Assembly: GCA_038237245.1 (NCBI GenBank)
Contig: JBBRYY010000003.1
Span: forward strand, 12,220 to 76,219
From: FEN-1250 sp038237245
GTDB taxonomy: Bacteria > Gemmatimonadota > Gemmatimonadetes > Gemmatimonadales > Gemmatimonadaceae
Length of the DNA: 64,000 nucleotides
Direction of reading: 5' to 3'
A program made the translations under genes and the position numbers. The notes beneath the pieces are model-generated. The model was not told the origin of the DNA. It did not search any database and saw only the letters and a program-made list of their open reading frames with translations. Shown here piece by piece: positions 8,739 through 17,337 of this stretch; position 1 is the stretch's first letter, and every line of letters begins with the position of its first letter.

Positions 8739-8981
8739 TTACGCAGCGACGATCGGCTTGGCGAGGCGGCTCTTGCGACGCGCAGCCGCATTCTTGTGAA
8801 TGAGCCCCTTTCGCGCGGCACGGTCGAGCAGCACGACGGCCAGCGTCTTCACTTCGGGAGTCGCATCTGTCGCGACGGCATTCTTGAGCGCGGTCCGAAG
8901 CGCAGAGCGCTGGGCGCGGTTGCGAATGGCAGCGGCGCGGGACTTCCGCATGTTCTTTTTCGCGGAGGCGATATTCGGCAC
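8739..8981 (-). CDS. rpsT: 30S ribosomal protein S20
   Basis: 80 residues, highly basic, beginning with the diagnostic MPNIASAKKNMRKSRAAAIR and containing the Ala/Lys/Arg-rich helical pattern of bS20. The protein binds 16S rRNA near the base of the 30S body. It uses a GTG start with an excellent Shine-Dalgarno GGAGAG (8991-8986) four bases upstream. It is monocistronic with its own promoter (9028-9057) and is divergent from the site-2 protease gene. It is slightly shorter than the ~87 residues usual in Proteobacteria. Confidence 0.96.
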   Translation of the reverse strand: MPNIASAKKNMRKSRAAAIRNRAQRSALRTALKNAVATDATPEVKTLAVVLLDRAARKGLIHKNAAARRKSRLAKPIVAA

Positions 8982-9027
8982 AGAACTCTCCAGATGCGTA
9001 TGAACAGTGGGCTCGATTGGAACCCGA

Positions 9028-9057
9028 AAATTAGGCGCGGGCGAGCGCTTATGTCAA
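9028..9057 (-). promoter_or_regulatory. Sigma-70-type promoter for rpsT
   Basis: On the minus strand TTGACA (9057-9052) is followed after 18 bases by TAATTT (9033-9028). Expected transcription start is about 9021, giving a leader of about 40 bases that contains the rpsT Shine-Dalgarno. Inferred from consensus only. Confidence 0.65.
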
Positions 9058-9071
9058 GGCGCCACACAACT

Positions 9072-9100
9072 TTGACACGCTTGGACGGCCCTGCTACCTT
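9072..9100 (+). promoter_or_regulatory. Sigma-70-type promoter for the site-2 protease/scpAB unit
   Basis: TTGACA (9072-9077), a 17-base spacer, then TACCTT (9095-9100). The predicted start near 9107 is about 42 bases before the TTG start of the protease gene. The two divergent -35 boxes (rpsT and this one) are only 14 bases apart, so the promoters share one face of the DNA. Confidence 0.6.
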
Positions 9101-9148
9101 ACGCGCCGACGCCCCTCCGCTCTCCCACTCCGGACCCCTCGCGTCGCC

Positions 9149-9838
9149 TTGGATCAAAGCACGCTGACGAACATCCTGCTCACCCTCCCGGTGCTGCTCT
9201 TCGCGCTCGTCGCGCACGAGTGGGCGCACGCGTATGCGGCGCTCAAGCAGGGGGACTCCACCGCTTACGATCTGGGCCGGCTGACCTTCAACCCGATCAA
9301 GCACATCGACCCCTTCATGACGATCATCCTGCCGGTCGTCATGCTCGTGGGTTCGCACGGCGGGATCGCGTTGGGTGGCGCCAAGCCGTGTCCCGTGAAT
9401 CCGTCGAACTTTCGCAACTACAAGCGCGGTGACATCATCGTGTCGCTTGCCGGCGTCACGATGAACCTCCTGCTGGCCGTCGCGTCGGCGGTGCTGTTCT
9501 TGCTCGCCGGCATCGTGGGGCACGCGCTCCCCGAGGGCGCGGCGTCGGTGTTCGGCGTGCTGCAGACGATGCTTCGCATCAGTGCGTTCTACAACTCGCT
9601 TCTCGTATTCTTCAATCTGCTTCCGATTCCGCCGCTCGATGGCTCGCACGTCCTCGTGCATTTCCTTCCCCCGTCGCTCGCGGTGCCGTACCGCAACCTC
9701 GGTCGCTTCGGAATCCTGATTCTCGTGGGACTGCTCTATTTTGGGGGCAACGTGATGACCGTTCTCCTCTCGCCCGTGCGCATCCTGTTCGACGTGCTCA
9801 TGCACCCCGTGCTCCCGTTCGCGCTCGGGATCAATTGA
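9149..9838 (+). CDS. Site-2 protease family (M50) membrane zinc metallopeptidase
   Basis: 229 residues from a TTG start (no ATG is available). HEWAH at residues 23-27 provides the HExxH zinc/catalytic motif inside the first membrane helix. The third-ligand motif is present as NLLPIPPLDGSHVL near residue 155. The compact form with about five hydrophobic segments and no PDZ domain fits the SpoIVFB-like minimal site-2 proteases often encoded next to scpA. Such proteins cleave transmembrane substrates within the bilayer; the substrate here is unknown. The scpA start overlaps its stop (TTGA), indicating coupled translation. Confidence 0.93.
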   Translation: MDQSTLTNILLTLPVLLFALVAHEWAHAYAALKQGDSTAYDLGRLTFNPIKHIDPFMTIILPVVMLVGSHGGIALGGAKPCPVNPSNFRNYKRGDIIVSLAGVTMNLLLAVASAVLFLLAGIVGHALPEGAASVFGVLQTMLRISAFYNSLLVFFNLLPIPPLDGSHVLVHFLPPSLAVPYRNLGRFGILILVGLLYFGGNVMTVLLSPVRILFDVLMHPVLPFALGIN

Positions 9839-10575
9839 GCGCGACACTCGCGCCGCTCGATTCCGGCGCCGCACCATTCGTCGTCGAGCTCGAGCACTTC
9901 TCGGGGCCGCTCGATCTCCTGCTCACGCTCATCCGCGAGGAACAGGTCGAGATCGCCGATATCCCCATCGCGCGCATCTGCCAGCAATTCCTGCGTCGCA
10001 TCCACTCGCTCGGACTCGGCGAGGCCGCAGAGTATCTCGAGATGGCCGCGTCGCTGCTCCGCATCAAGGTGCAGATGCTGCTCCCGCGCCGCGGCGACGA
10101 TGAGGAGTGGGACGATCCCCGCGCAGAGCTCGTGCGCCGGCTGCTCGAGTATCAGCAGATGCGCGAGGTCGTCGACATCCTGCAACATCGCGGCGACGAC
10201 CGCCGCGACAGATTCGCGCGCGGCTATCTCCCCACGCCGGTCGCTGCGCCGCTCGCACCGCTGGTGCTCTCGCTCCCCGAGCTGCTCGCCGCCGTCGACC
10301 GCGTCCTTCGCATTTCGCGCGAGCCGCTCATGCACGAGGTCATCTCGCGCGCGCTCGACGTCGACGGCGCAATCGCGACCATCCTCTCCGTGCTCGCGCG
10401 CCGCGGCCATGCGTGGTGGCGCGATGTCGTCGCTGCCGACGCGGCGCCGTGGCAGGTCCTGTCCGCGCTGCTCGCACTGCTCGAGCTTGCCCGCCGCAGC
10501 GAGCTCCGGCTCGTACAGTTGCGTCCCTTTGCGAATGTGGAGATCCTGCGTGACGCCGCTAGCGAAGCTGCTTGA
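9835..10575 (+). CDS. scpA: Segregation and condensation protein A
   Basis: 246 residues. The N-terminal FSGPLDLLLTLIREEQVEIADIPI-type segment (residues ~22-45) is diagnostic of ScpA, the kleisin that bridges SMC heads. The central region AEYLEMAASLLRIKVQMLLP and the C-terminal winged helix also fit. It works with ScpB and SMC in chromosome compaction and segregation. The TTG start overlaps the protease stop, and scpB begins 26 bases inside its 3' end. Confidence 0.95.
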   Translation: MSATLAPLDSGAAPFVVELEHFSGPLDLLLTLIREEQVEIADIPIARICQQFLRRIHSLGLGEAAEYLEMAASLLRIKVQMLLPRRGDDEEWDDPRAELVRRLLEYQQMREVVDILQHRGDDRRDRFARGYLPTPVAAPLAPLVLSLPELLAAVDRVLRISREPLMHEVISRALDVDGAIATILSVLARRGHAWWRDVVAADAAPWQVLSALLALLELARRSELRLVQLRPFANVEILRDAASEAA

Positions 10576-11092
10576 GGCCGCGCTCTTCGCGAGCGGACGT
10601 CCTCTCCCCGCGAGCGAGCTCGCAGCGCTCGACCCGACGGCGTCTCCGGATGAGCTGAGCGGTGCGCTCACCGAGATGCGCGAGCGCTACGATACCGAAG
10701 GGCATGGCATCGAGCTCGTCGAGCTGGGCGGCGGCTGGCAGATCCTGACGCGTCCCGAATACACCGAAACGATCGAGCGTGCGCAGCTCGCGACGCGTCC
10801 CGCGCGGCTCTCCGCCGCAGCGCTCGAGACGCTCGCGATCGTCGCCTATCGCCAGCCCATCGGCCGCGCGGAGATCGAGGAGATCCGCGGCGTCGCGGTC
10901 GGCGGGATGTTGCGCACGCTGCTCGAGCGCGGGCTCATCGATGTCGTTGGCCGCGCCGAGGGGCTTGGGCGTCCGCTGCTCTACGGGACGACGCCGGTGT
11001 TCCTCGAGCAGTTCGCGCTGCGGCACCTCGGCGAGCTTCCTCGCGCCGACGAACTCGCGGTGGCGCTGCGCGCGCAGCCTCGCGCACTCTGA
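10550..11092 (+). CDS. scpB: Segregation and condensation protein B
   Basis: 180 residues from GTG 10550, overlapping scpA by 26 bases. Recognised by the opening KLLEAALFASGRPLPASEL and the conserved ALETLAIVAYRQPIGRAEIEEIRG and LLYGTTPVFLEQFAL segments of the two winged-helix domains. A ScpB dimer binds ScpA in the SMC condensin complex. The next gene, rluB, begins on its stop codon (TGATG). Confidence 0.95.
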   Translation: MTPLAKLLEAALFASGRPLPASELAALDPTASPDELSGALTEMRERYDTEGHGIELVELGGGWQILTRPEYTETIERAQLATRPARLSAAALETLAIVAYRQPIGRAEIEEIRGVAVGGMLRTLLERGLIDVVGRAEGLGRPLLYGTTPVFLEQFALRHLGELPRADELAVALRAQPRAL

Positions 11093-11820
11093 TGGCCGAC
11101 ACCACCATGCGCATCCAGCGCGCGCTGGCCCGCGCCGGAGTCGCATCGCGCCGGAAGTCGGAGGACCTCGTTTCCGCCGGCCGCGTCACCGTCAACGGCG
11201 CGCTCGCGCAGCTTGGCCAGGTCGTCGATCCGAATCGCGACAAGATCGCGGTCGATGGCACGATCGTGAAGCCGCCGCGCATCGAGCAGTGGCTCGTGCT
11301 CAACAAGCCCCCGGGCGTGCTCACGACGAAGACGGATCCTGAAGGGCGCGAGACGGTATTCGATCTACTCCCGAAGATTCCGGGGCTCACCTACGTGGGG
11401 CGTCTTGACTATCTCACCGAGGGCGTGCTCCTCTTCACGACCGACGGCATCGGCGCCAATGCGCTGACGCATCCGAGCGGCGAGATCGAGCGCACGTACA
11501 TCGCGACCGTCCGCGGCGACGCGGCCGCCGCCGTTCGCAGCGCCCGGCTCGGCGTGCAGCTCGAGGATGGCGTCGTGATCCCGAACGACATCAACGCGAC
11601 GTCGATCGGGCGCGGACACTGGGAGCTCGAGATCACGATCGCCGAGGGAAAGAATCACGAGGTGCGCCGCTTCTGCCAGGCGCTCGACCTCTTCGTGCAG
11701 CGACTCGTTCGCGTGCGCTATGGTCCGGTGAAGCTCGGCTCGCTCCCCAGCGGAGAGTCGCGTCCGCTGTCCAATCGGGAGCACGAGATCATCACCGCGC
11801 TCACGGAATCTGCGCGCTAG
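11092..11820 (+). CDS. rluB: RsuA/RluB-family 23S rRNA pseudouridine synthase
   Basis: 242 residues. The N-terminal S4 RNA-binding domain (RIQRALARAGVASRRKSEDL) is followed by the pseudouridine synthase core with the catalytic Asp in GRLDYLTEGVLLFTTDG. The C-terminal VRRFCQALDLFVQRLVRVR fits the RluB/RsuA group. The scpA-scpB-rluB order is common across bacteria and supports assignment to the RluB branch (23S rRNA, U2605-type site), although RsuA or RluE activity cannot be excluded from sequence alone. Confidence 0.9.
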   Translation: MADTTMRIQRALARAGVASRRKSEDLVSAGRVTVNGALAQLGQVVDPNRDKIAVDGTIVKPPRIEQWLVLNKPPGVLTTKTDPEGRETVFDLLPKIPGLTYVGRLDYLTEGVLLFTTDGIGANALTHPSGEIERTYIATVRGDAAAAVRSARLGVQLEDGVVIPNDINATSIGRGHWELEITIAEGKNHEVRRFCQALDLFVQRLVRVRYGPVKLGSLPSGESRPLSNREHEIITALTESAR

Positions 11821-11833
11821 CCATACTTAGAAC

Positions 11834-12829
11834 ATGACAACTGGATCCGAAGGCGCTCCGGCGCGCGCGGTGGCATCGGCCGATACGCTCATGGTGCAGG
11901 CGATCCTCGAACAGGTCGCTCGACGCGTCGTCGGCCAGGACTACATGGTCGAGCGGCTCCTCATTGGGCTGCTCACTGGCGGCCACGTGCTCCTCGAGGG
12001 AGTGCCCGGTCTCGCGAAGACGCTGACGGTGAAGACGCTCGCCGAGACGATCGACACGTCCTTCCAGCGCATTCAGTTCACCCCCGATCTCCTTCCCGCC
12101 GACGTCCTCGGCACACAGATCTTCGATCAGCAAACGGGGGAGTTCCGCGCGAAGAAGGGGCCGATCTTCGCGAACATCATTCTCGCGGATGAGATCAATC
12201 GCGCGCCGGCGAAGGTGCAGGCTGCGCTCCTCGAGGCGATGCAGGAGAAGCAGGTGACGATCGGCAGCACGACGTACGTGCTCGAGGAGCCGTTCCTCGT
12301 GCTCGCGACGCAGAACCCGATCGAGCAGGAGGGAACGTACGCGCTCCCCGAGGCGCAGGTCGACCGCTTCATGCTCAAGCTGCACGTGGGCTATCCGACG
12401 CGCGCGGAAGAGAAGGAGATCATGCGGCGCATGGCGGGCGGGCAGGCGATTCCGATCGCGCATGCAGCGTCGCCGCACGCGATCCTGGAGGCGCGCAAGC
12501 GCATCACGGAGCTCTACCTCGATGACCGCATCGTGGACTACATCGTCGACATCGTGCACGCGACGCGCTCGCCGGCCGACGCGGGGCTCAAGGAGCTCGC
12601 GCCCCTCATCGAGTACGGCGCGAGCCCGCGCGCGACGATCTTCCTCGCGCAGGCCTCGCGCGCGCATGCGTTTCTGCGCGGCCGCGCCTTCGTCACGCCG
12701 GATGACGTGAAGGCGATCGCCCCCGACGTGCTGCGGCATCGCGTGCTCACGACGTACGAGGCGGAGGCGGAAGAGGTCACGAGCGACGCGATCGTGACGC
12801 GCGTGCTGGCGGCGATCGAGGCACCCTGA
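11834..12829 (+). CDS. MoxR-family AAA+ ATPase
   Basis: 331 residues with Walker A GVPGLAKT (about residue 56), Walker B IILADEINR and sensor region LATQNPIEQEGTY, all hallmarks of MoxR AAA+ proteins. The C-terminal lid (AA_lid) domain with YGASPRATIFLAQASRAHAF is complete. MoxR ATPases act as chaperones or metal-insertion factors working with adjacent VWA-domain proteins. Here it heads the Bat operon: DUF58, BatD-like and VWA genes follow with overlapping stops and starts. It lies 13 bases after rluB, so it may be cotranscribed with scpAB-rluB. Confidence 0.94.
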   Translation: MTTGSEGAPARAVASADTLMVQAILEQVARRVVGQDYMVERLLIGLLTGGHVLLEGVPGLAKTLTVKTLAETIDTSFQRIQFTPDLLPADVLGTQIFDQQTGEFRAKKGPIFANIILADEINRAPAKVQAALLEAMQEKQVTIGSTTYVLEEPFLVLATQNPIEQEGTYALPEAQVDRFMLKLHVGYPTRAEEKEIMRRMAGGQAIPIAHAASPHAILEARKRITELYLDDRIVDYIVDIVHATRSPADAGLKELAPLIEYGASPRATIFLAQASRAHAFLRGRAFVTPDDVKAIAPDVLRHRVLTTYEAEAEEVTSDAIVTRVLAAIEAP

Positions 12830-13719
12830 TGGGGGCGGTGGTCTCGCCCGAGATGCTGAGGCAGGTCCGCCTGCTCGAGTTGCGCACGCGCGGACTCGTC
12901 AACACGGTGTTCAGCGGCGAGTACCATTCCGTGTTCAAGGGGCAGGGAATGGAGTTCTCCGAGGTGCGCGAGTACCAGGCGGGCGACGAGGTGCGCTCGA
13001 TCGACTGGAACGTCACCGCGCGCATGCGGCACCCGTATGTGAAGCGCTACATCGAGGAGCGCGAGCTGACGGTGATGCTCGCCGCGGATCTCTCGGGGTC
13101 GCAGCGCTTCGGGACGGTGTCGCGATTCAAGAGTGAGCTCACCACGGAGCTCTCGGCGGTGCTCGCGATGTCCGCGATCCGGAACAACGATCGCGTCGGT
13201 ACGCTGATGTTCACCGATCGCATCGAGCACGTCGTGCCGCCGCGAAAGGGACGCCGGCATGCGATGCGCGTCATCCGCGACCTGCTGCTCCTCGAGCCGA
13301 CGGGGACGGGGACCGACATCGGCGGCGCGATCGACTATCTGATGAAGATGCTGCCGAATCGCGCGATAGTCTTCCTGCTGTCGGACTTCGTGGATCCGGG
13401 CGCCGAGCGTCCACTGAAGCTCCTGTCGCAGCGGCACGATCTGGTGGCGGTGACGGTGGAGGATCCGCGCGAGCTCTCGCTGCCGGACATCGGGCTCGCG
13501 CGCTTCTCGAACCCGGAGACGGGGGCGACGGTCGAGGTGAACACGAGCGATGCGCGCGTCCGCGCGGGATACGACGAGGCGCTCCGCCTCGAGCGCGCCG
13601 CGCGCACGCAGCTGCTGCGCCGTCTCGCGATCGACGAGATCGCGGTGCGCACCGATCGGAGCTACATCGAGCCGCTCCTGCGATTCTTCCGGCGGCGCAG
13701 CATCCGGCGGCGTCGATGA
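12829..13719 (+). CDS. DUF58 domain protein (Bat operon VWA-like partner of MoxR)
   Basis: 296 residues. The signature DUF58 stretch IDWNVTARMRHPYVKRYIEE is present around residues 61-80, followed by an integrin-like VWA segment with the degenerate MIDAS AADLSGSQRF. Proteins of this family accompany MoxR ATPases almost universally and are their presumed partners. It starts on the moxR stop codon (TGATG) and ends in an ATGA overlap with the next gene. No membrane segment is evident, so it is probably cytoplasmic. Confidence 0.92.
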   Translation: MGAVVSPEMLRQVRLLELRTRGLVNTVFSGEYHSVFKGQGMEFSEVREYQAGDEVRSIDWNVTARMRHPYVKRYIEERELTVMLAADLSGSQRFGTVSRFKSELTTELSAVLAMSAIRNNDRVGTLMFTDRIEHVVPPRKGRRHAMRVIRDLLLLEPTGTGTDIGGAIDYLMKMLPNRAIVFLLSDFVDPGAERPLKLLSQRHDLVAVTVEDPRELSLPDIGLARFSNPETGATVEVNTSDARVRAGYDEALRLERAARTQLLRRLAIDEIAVRTDRSYIEPLLRFFRRRSIRRRR

Positions 13720-14675
13720 GTGCGCTGCGAATCATCGCGGCGCTTGCAATGATGCAGAGCGCGCAGCCGACATCGCGCGCGTCCGATTCGGTCGGTGCGC
13801 CGCAGAATGTGAACCCCGTACAGATGGGCGTCAGCGTCTCCCCCGACACCGTCACCGTCGGCGAGCACTTCCTCGTGCGCGTCCGGGTACGTGCGCCGAA
13901 GGGTGCCGAGATCGGATTTCCCGTCGGGCCGGACAGCGGGGTCGCGGTCGAGGCCGTCGATCCGCGCCGCGAGCAAGTGAGCTCCGACAGCACGGCCGTC
14001 GAGCGCACCGCCACCTACCGCCTCGTCGCCTGGACCACCGGCGCACAGCGCGTCGTGCTCGGCAGTCTCGTCGTCTCCGCGGGGGGCGTCGATCGCCGCT
14101 ACGAGGTTCCCCCAATCGCACTCGTCGTGAAGAGTGTGCGCCCCGCGGATTCGACGGGACACGTTCCCCGACCCGCGCGCGACGTGATGCTCGCGCCGCG
14201 CGTGCTCTGGCCGTGGATCGCTGGCGCGCTGCTGCTCGTTGCGATTCTCCTCTGGCTGATCCGGCGTCGACTGCGCCGGCGGCCGCGCGCGGTGCACGCG
14301 GGCGCGCTCGCCGACGCGCAGCGCGACTTCGCGCGCATCGATGAGCTCGCACTCATCGACGCGGGTGAGCGCGGCCGCTACGTCGCGCTCCACGTCGACG
14401 TGCTGCGCGAGTATCTCGCCGCGCGCATCCCCGATGCCGCACGCTCGCTTACCTCGACGGAGCTGCTTGCGGCGCTGCGCGCGGATGCGCCCGTGCCACT
14501 CCCGCGCCTCGTCCCCGTGCTCGCCGCCGCCGATCTGATCAAGTACGGGGACCGCCCCGTCACCGCTGAGAGCGCGCGCGAGCTTGCAGCGGAGACGCGC
14601 GGGATCGTCGACTCGGTGGAAGAGGCCGTGCTGCATCGCGCGGAAACGGCGACCAAGCCCGGGAAGGCGGCGTAG
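13716..14675 (+). CDS. BatD-like/DUF4381-like membrane-anchored protein of the Bat operon
   Basis: 319 residues. A hydrophobic N-terminal segment (signal or anchor) leads to a beta-rich ~130-residue extracytoplasmic domain beginning VSVSPDTVTVGEHFLVRVRV, which resembles the repeat domain of BatD. A single strong membrane helix (VLWPWIAGALLLVAILLWLI, about 166-185) is followed by an Arg-rich cytoplasmic tail. This layout and its place between DUF58 and the VWA gene fit the small DUF4381/BatD-like component of Bat loci. Role inferred from position and topology only; no enzymatic motif seen. Confidence 0.65.
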   Translation: MSALRIIAALAMMQSAQPTSRASDSVGAPQNVNPVQMGVSVSPDTVTVGEHFLVRVRVRAPKGAEIGFPVGPDSGVAVEAVDPRREQVSSDSTAVERTATYRLVAWTTGAQRVVLGSLVVSAGGVDRRYEVPPIALVVKSVRPADSTGHVPRPARDVMLAPRVLWPWIAGALLLVAILLWLIRRRLRRRPRAVHAGALADAQRDFARIDELALIDAGERGRYVALHVDVLREYLAARIPDAARSLTSTELLAALRADAPVPLPRLVPVLAAADLIKYGDRPVTAESARELAAETRGIVDSVEEAVLHRAETATKPGKAA

Positions 14676-15673
14676 TGGACCCCATCGACATCCCGGCAAT
14701 CGACTTCGCGTTGCCGTACGTGCTGCTCCTCCTGCTGCTCATTCCGTTCTGGTGGCTCTGGCGCCGCGGTCGTCGCGCGCCGGCGATCGTTTTTTCACGA
14801 GCAGATGTGCTCGCGCGCGGCCGCCGCGGAGGCGCCTTCACGCGCCGCATGCTCGGCATCCTCCGCATCCTGCTTCTCACCGGACTCATCGTCGCGCTCG
14901 CACGCCCGCGCTCCGGCGCACACACGGAGAACGTCGACAGCGAGGGGATCAACATCGTCGTGGCGATCGATCTTTCGAGCTCGATGCTTTCCGAAGACTT
15001 CCAGCCGCAGAACCGCCTCGAGGTGGCGAAGGAAAAGGTCAAGCAGTTCATCCTCGGCCGCCACAGCGACCGCATTGGCCTCGTGGCCTTCGCGGGCGAA
15101 GCACTCACGCAGGTGCCCCTCACTGTCGACTATCCGGTGCTGATCGCGGCCGTCGACAATCTGCAGGCGGGGCAGCTCGAGGATGGCACGGCGATCGGCA
15201 CGGCGATCGCGACCGCAGCGAATCGGCTGCGCGGCGCTCCGGGACACTCGCGCGTGTTGATTCTGTTGACCGATGGCGAGAACAATCGCGGCGCCATCGA
15301 TCCGCGTACGGCTGCGCAGGCGGCAGCCGCGGTTGGTGTGAAGATCTATACGATCGGCGCCGGCACGATCGGAATGGCGCCGGTTCCCGTCGGACGCGGG
15401 CTCATGGGGATGCGCTACGAATACCGTCCGGTCGAGATCGATGAGGGCTTGCTCCGCGATGTGGCAACGACCACCGGCGGACGATACTTCCGCGCCGTCG
15501 ATGCGGCCGCATTGCAGCGCATCTACCAGCAGATCGATCAGCTCGAGCAGGAGCCGGTGCGCGCGCATCAGTACGTGCGCTACACCGAGGAATACCGGTG
15601 GCCGCTCGCGGTAGCCCTCATCGCGATCGCGCTCGAGGCGCTGTTGAGCGTGTGGCGGGGGCCGCTCCCGTGA
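14675..15673 (+). CDS. batA: BatA-type VWA-domain membrane protein
   Basis: 332 residues, starting with GTG on the preceding TAG (TAGTG). Two N-terminal membrane helices (residues ~10-27 and ~60-77), then a VWA domain with an intact MIDAS beginning at Asp99 (AIDLSSSM) and the second MIDAS loop LTDGENNRG, and a C-terminal membrane segment. This is the Aerotolerance regulator N-terminal domain plus VWA architecture of BatA. Bat proteins are linked to oxygen and oxidative-stress tolerance in Bacteroides and Leptospira; the molecular role is not settled. Confidence 0.9.
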   Translation: MDPIDIPAIDFALPYVLLLLLLIPFWWLWRRGRRAPAIVFSRADVLARGRRGGAFTRRMLGILRILLLTGLIVALARPRSGAHTENVDSEGINIVVAIDLSSSMLSEDFQPQNRLEVAKEKVKQFILGRHSDRIGLVAFAGEALTQVPLTVDYPVLIAAVDNLQAGQLEDGTAIGTAIATAANRLRGAPGHSRVLILLTDGENNRGAIDPRTAAQAAAAVGVKIYTIGAGTIGMAPVPVGRGLMGMRYEYRPVEIDEGLLRDVATTTGGRYFRAVDAAALQRIYQQIDQLEQEPVRAHQYVRYTEEYRWPLAVALIAIALEALLSVWRGPLP

Positions 15674-17337
15674 TTCCGTATCTGGACGTGCCGTGGGCGC
15701 TCTGGGCTGCGCCGGGACTGGCGCTCGTCGTCGCGCTGCTCGTGCTCTGGTCGTATCGCCGCCGAGCGCGCCGACTGCGGAAGCTCGCCTCCTCGGAGCT
15801 GCTCGCGCGCCTCGTGCCGCCGACGGCGACGCGCGCCCCGTACGTGCGCGCACTCCTCCAGTTCGCGGCTGTCCTCTGCGCCGGAGTCGCCTTCGCGGGC
15901 CCGCGCTGGGGCACCGAACAGACGCTCGAGCGCGGCAGCGGCGTCGATATGGTGCTGGCGCTCGACGCCTCGCTCTCGATGCTCGCGACCGATGCGCGCC
16001 CGAATCGTCTTGAACGTATGAAGGAGGAGGCGCGGCGGATGCTCGCGCTCTCCACCGGAGACCGCGTTGGGCTGATCGCGTTCGCCGGACGCAGCTACAT
16101 CCTCACCCCGCTCACCGTCGATCGCGGAGCGCTCGAGCTCTTTCTCGACAATCTCGATCCGTCGGTGGTCGGACAGGCAGGAAGCTCGCTCTCGCGCGCG
16201 ATCCGTCAGGGCACCGATCTCCTCGCCGCCACACAGACGACGAGCGATCGCGCGCTGATCATCATGAGCGACGGCGAGGCATTCGAGAGCGCGGATGAAA
16301 TCACGGCGGCAGCGGCCCACGCGGCCGAGGCGGGGGTAACGGTGATCGCCGTGGGCTTCGGTACCGAGAAGGGCTCGACGATACCCGTGCGCACCGCACA
16401 AGGCACCCAGATGAAGCGTGATGACAATGGGCAGATCGTGACGACCCGCTACAATCCGGAGCTGCTTCAGGACGCGGCGACGGCGGCGCATGGAGTCTTC
16501 ATCGATGCCGCGGCGACGGACAAGGCCGTGCGCATCCGCGGCGCGCTCTCGCTGCTGCGCCGGCAGGCGCGCGCCACGGAGAGCGAGACGTCGCGCCGCG
16601 CGCGCTTCCAGCTCTTTCTCATCCCCGCGATCCTGCTCGTCCTCCTCGACAGCGTGTTGAGCACCCGTCGCGGCCGCAGCCGCAAAGCGCCCGCCGCCGC
16701 AACCGCGACCGCCCTCGCGCTCTGCCTCCTCGTCGTCCCTGCACGCCTTCGCGCCGAGACGGGCGACGACGCCGATCAGCTCTACAAGGCAGCGCGCTAT
16801 CCGGAAGCCGCCGCCGCCTATCAACGCGAGATCCAGGAGCATGCGGATTCGCCGCGTCTCGAATTCAATCTCGGCACATCGCTGATGCAGGCGGGGCAGC
16901 TCGACGAGGCGATCGCCGCCCTCGAGCGCGCGGCTACCAGCACTGCCTCCGAGGAACTTCGCTACAACGCGCTCTACAACCTTGGCCTCGCTTATCTGCG
17001 CCAGGCGCGAGACGCGAAATCGAGCGAAGCGTCCGGTGCCTTCGCGTCGTCGGCTGAAGCCTACAAGCGCGCGCTGCAGCTTCGTCCGGGCGAGATCGCG
17101 GCGAAGTGGAACTACGAGCTCGCATCGCAGGAGAAGTCGAAGTCGTCCGGCGGCGGCTCGAGCCAACAGCAGAACGACAAGCAGCAGAAGCAGGAGCCGC
17201 AAAAGCAGAGCGGGTCGCTCGACAAGCGCCAGGCCGAGCAGCTGCTGAGCAGCGCGCAGCGCGAGGAGCGCGACGTGCAAGCGAAGAAGCAGCGAGAGAA
17301 TCAGCCCGAGCGTCCTCCGGGGGGGAAGGACTGGTGA
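15670..17337 (+). CDS. BatB-BatC fusion: VWA-domain membrane protein with C-terminal TPR region
   Basis: 555 residues from GTG 15670 (GTGA overlap with batA). Residues ~1-330 repeat the BatA plan: two membrane helices, VWA domain with MIDAS at Asp99 (ALDASLSM) and MSDGE, and a third membrane helix near 320-335. After a second hydrophobic stretch come TPR-like repeats (LYKAARYPEAAAAYQREI, LDEAIAALERAA, YNLGLAYLRQARD), then a Gln/Lys/Ser-rich low-complexity tail. The tail matches BatC, which is a separate gene in Leptospira-like and Bacteroides loci. The fusion is continuous, with no frameshift seen. Confidence 0.88.
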   Translation: MIPYLDVPWALWAAPGLALVVALLVLWSYRRRARRLRKLASSELLARLVPPTATRAPYVRALLQFAAVLCAGVAFAGPRWGTEQTLERGSGVDMVLALDASLSMLATDARPNRLERMKEEARRMLALSTGDRVGLIAFAGRSYILTPLTVDRGALELFLDNLDPSVVGQAGSSLSRAIRQGTDLLAATQTTSDRALIIMSDGEAFESADEITAAAAHAAEAGVTVIAVGFGTEKGSTIPVRTAQGTQMKRDDNGQIVTTRYNPELLQDAATAAHGVFIDAAATDKAVRIRGALSLLRRQARATESETSRRARFQLFLIPAILLVLLDSVLSTRRGRSRKAPAAATATALALCLLVVPARLRAETGDDADQLYKAARYPEAAAAYQREIQEHADSPRLEFNLGTSLMQAGQLDEAIAALERAATSTASEELRYNALYNLGLAYLRQARDAKSSEASGAFASSAEAYKRALQLRPGEIAAKWNYELASQEKSKSSGGGSSQQQNDKQQKQEPQKQSGSLDKRQAEQLLSSAQREERDVQAKKQRENQPERPPGGKDW

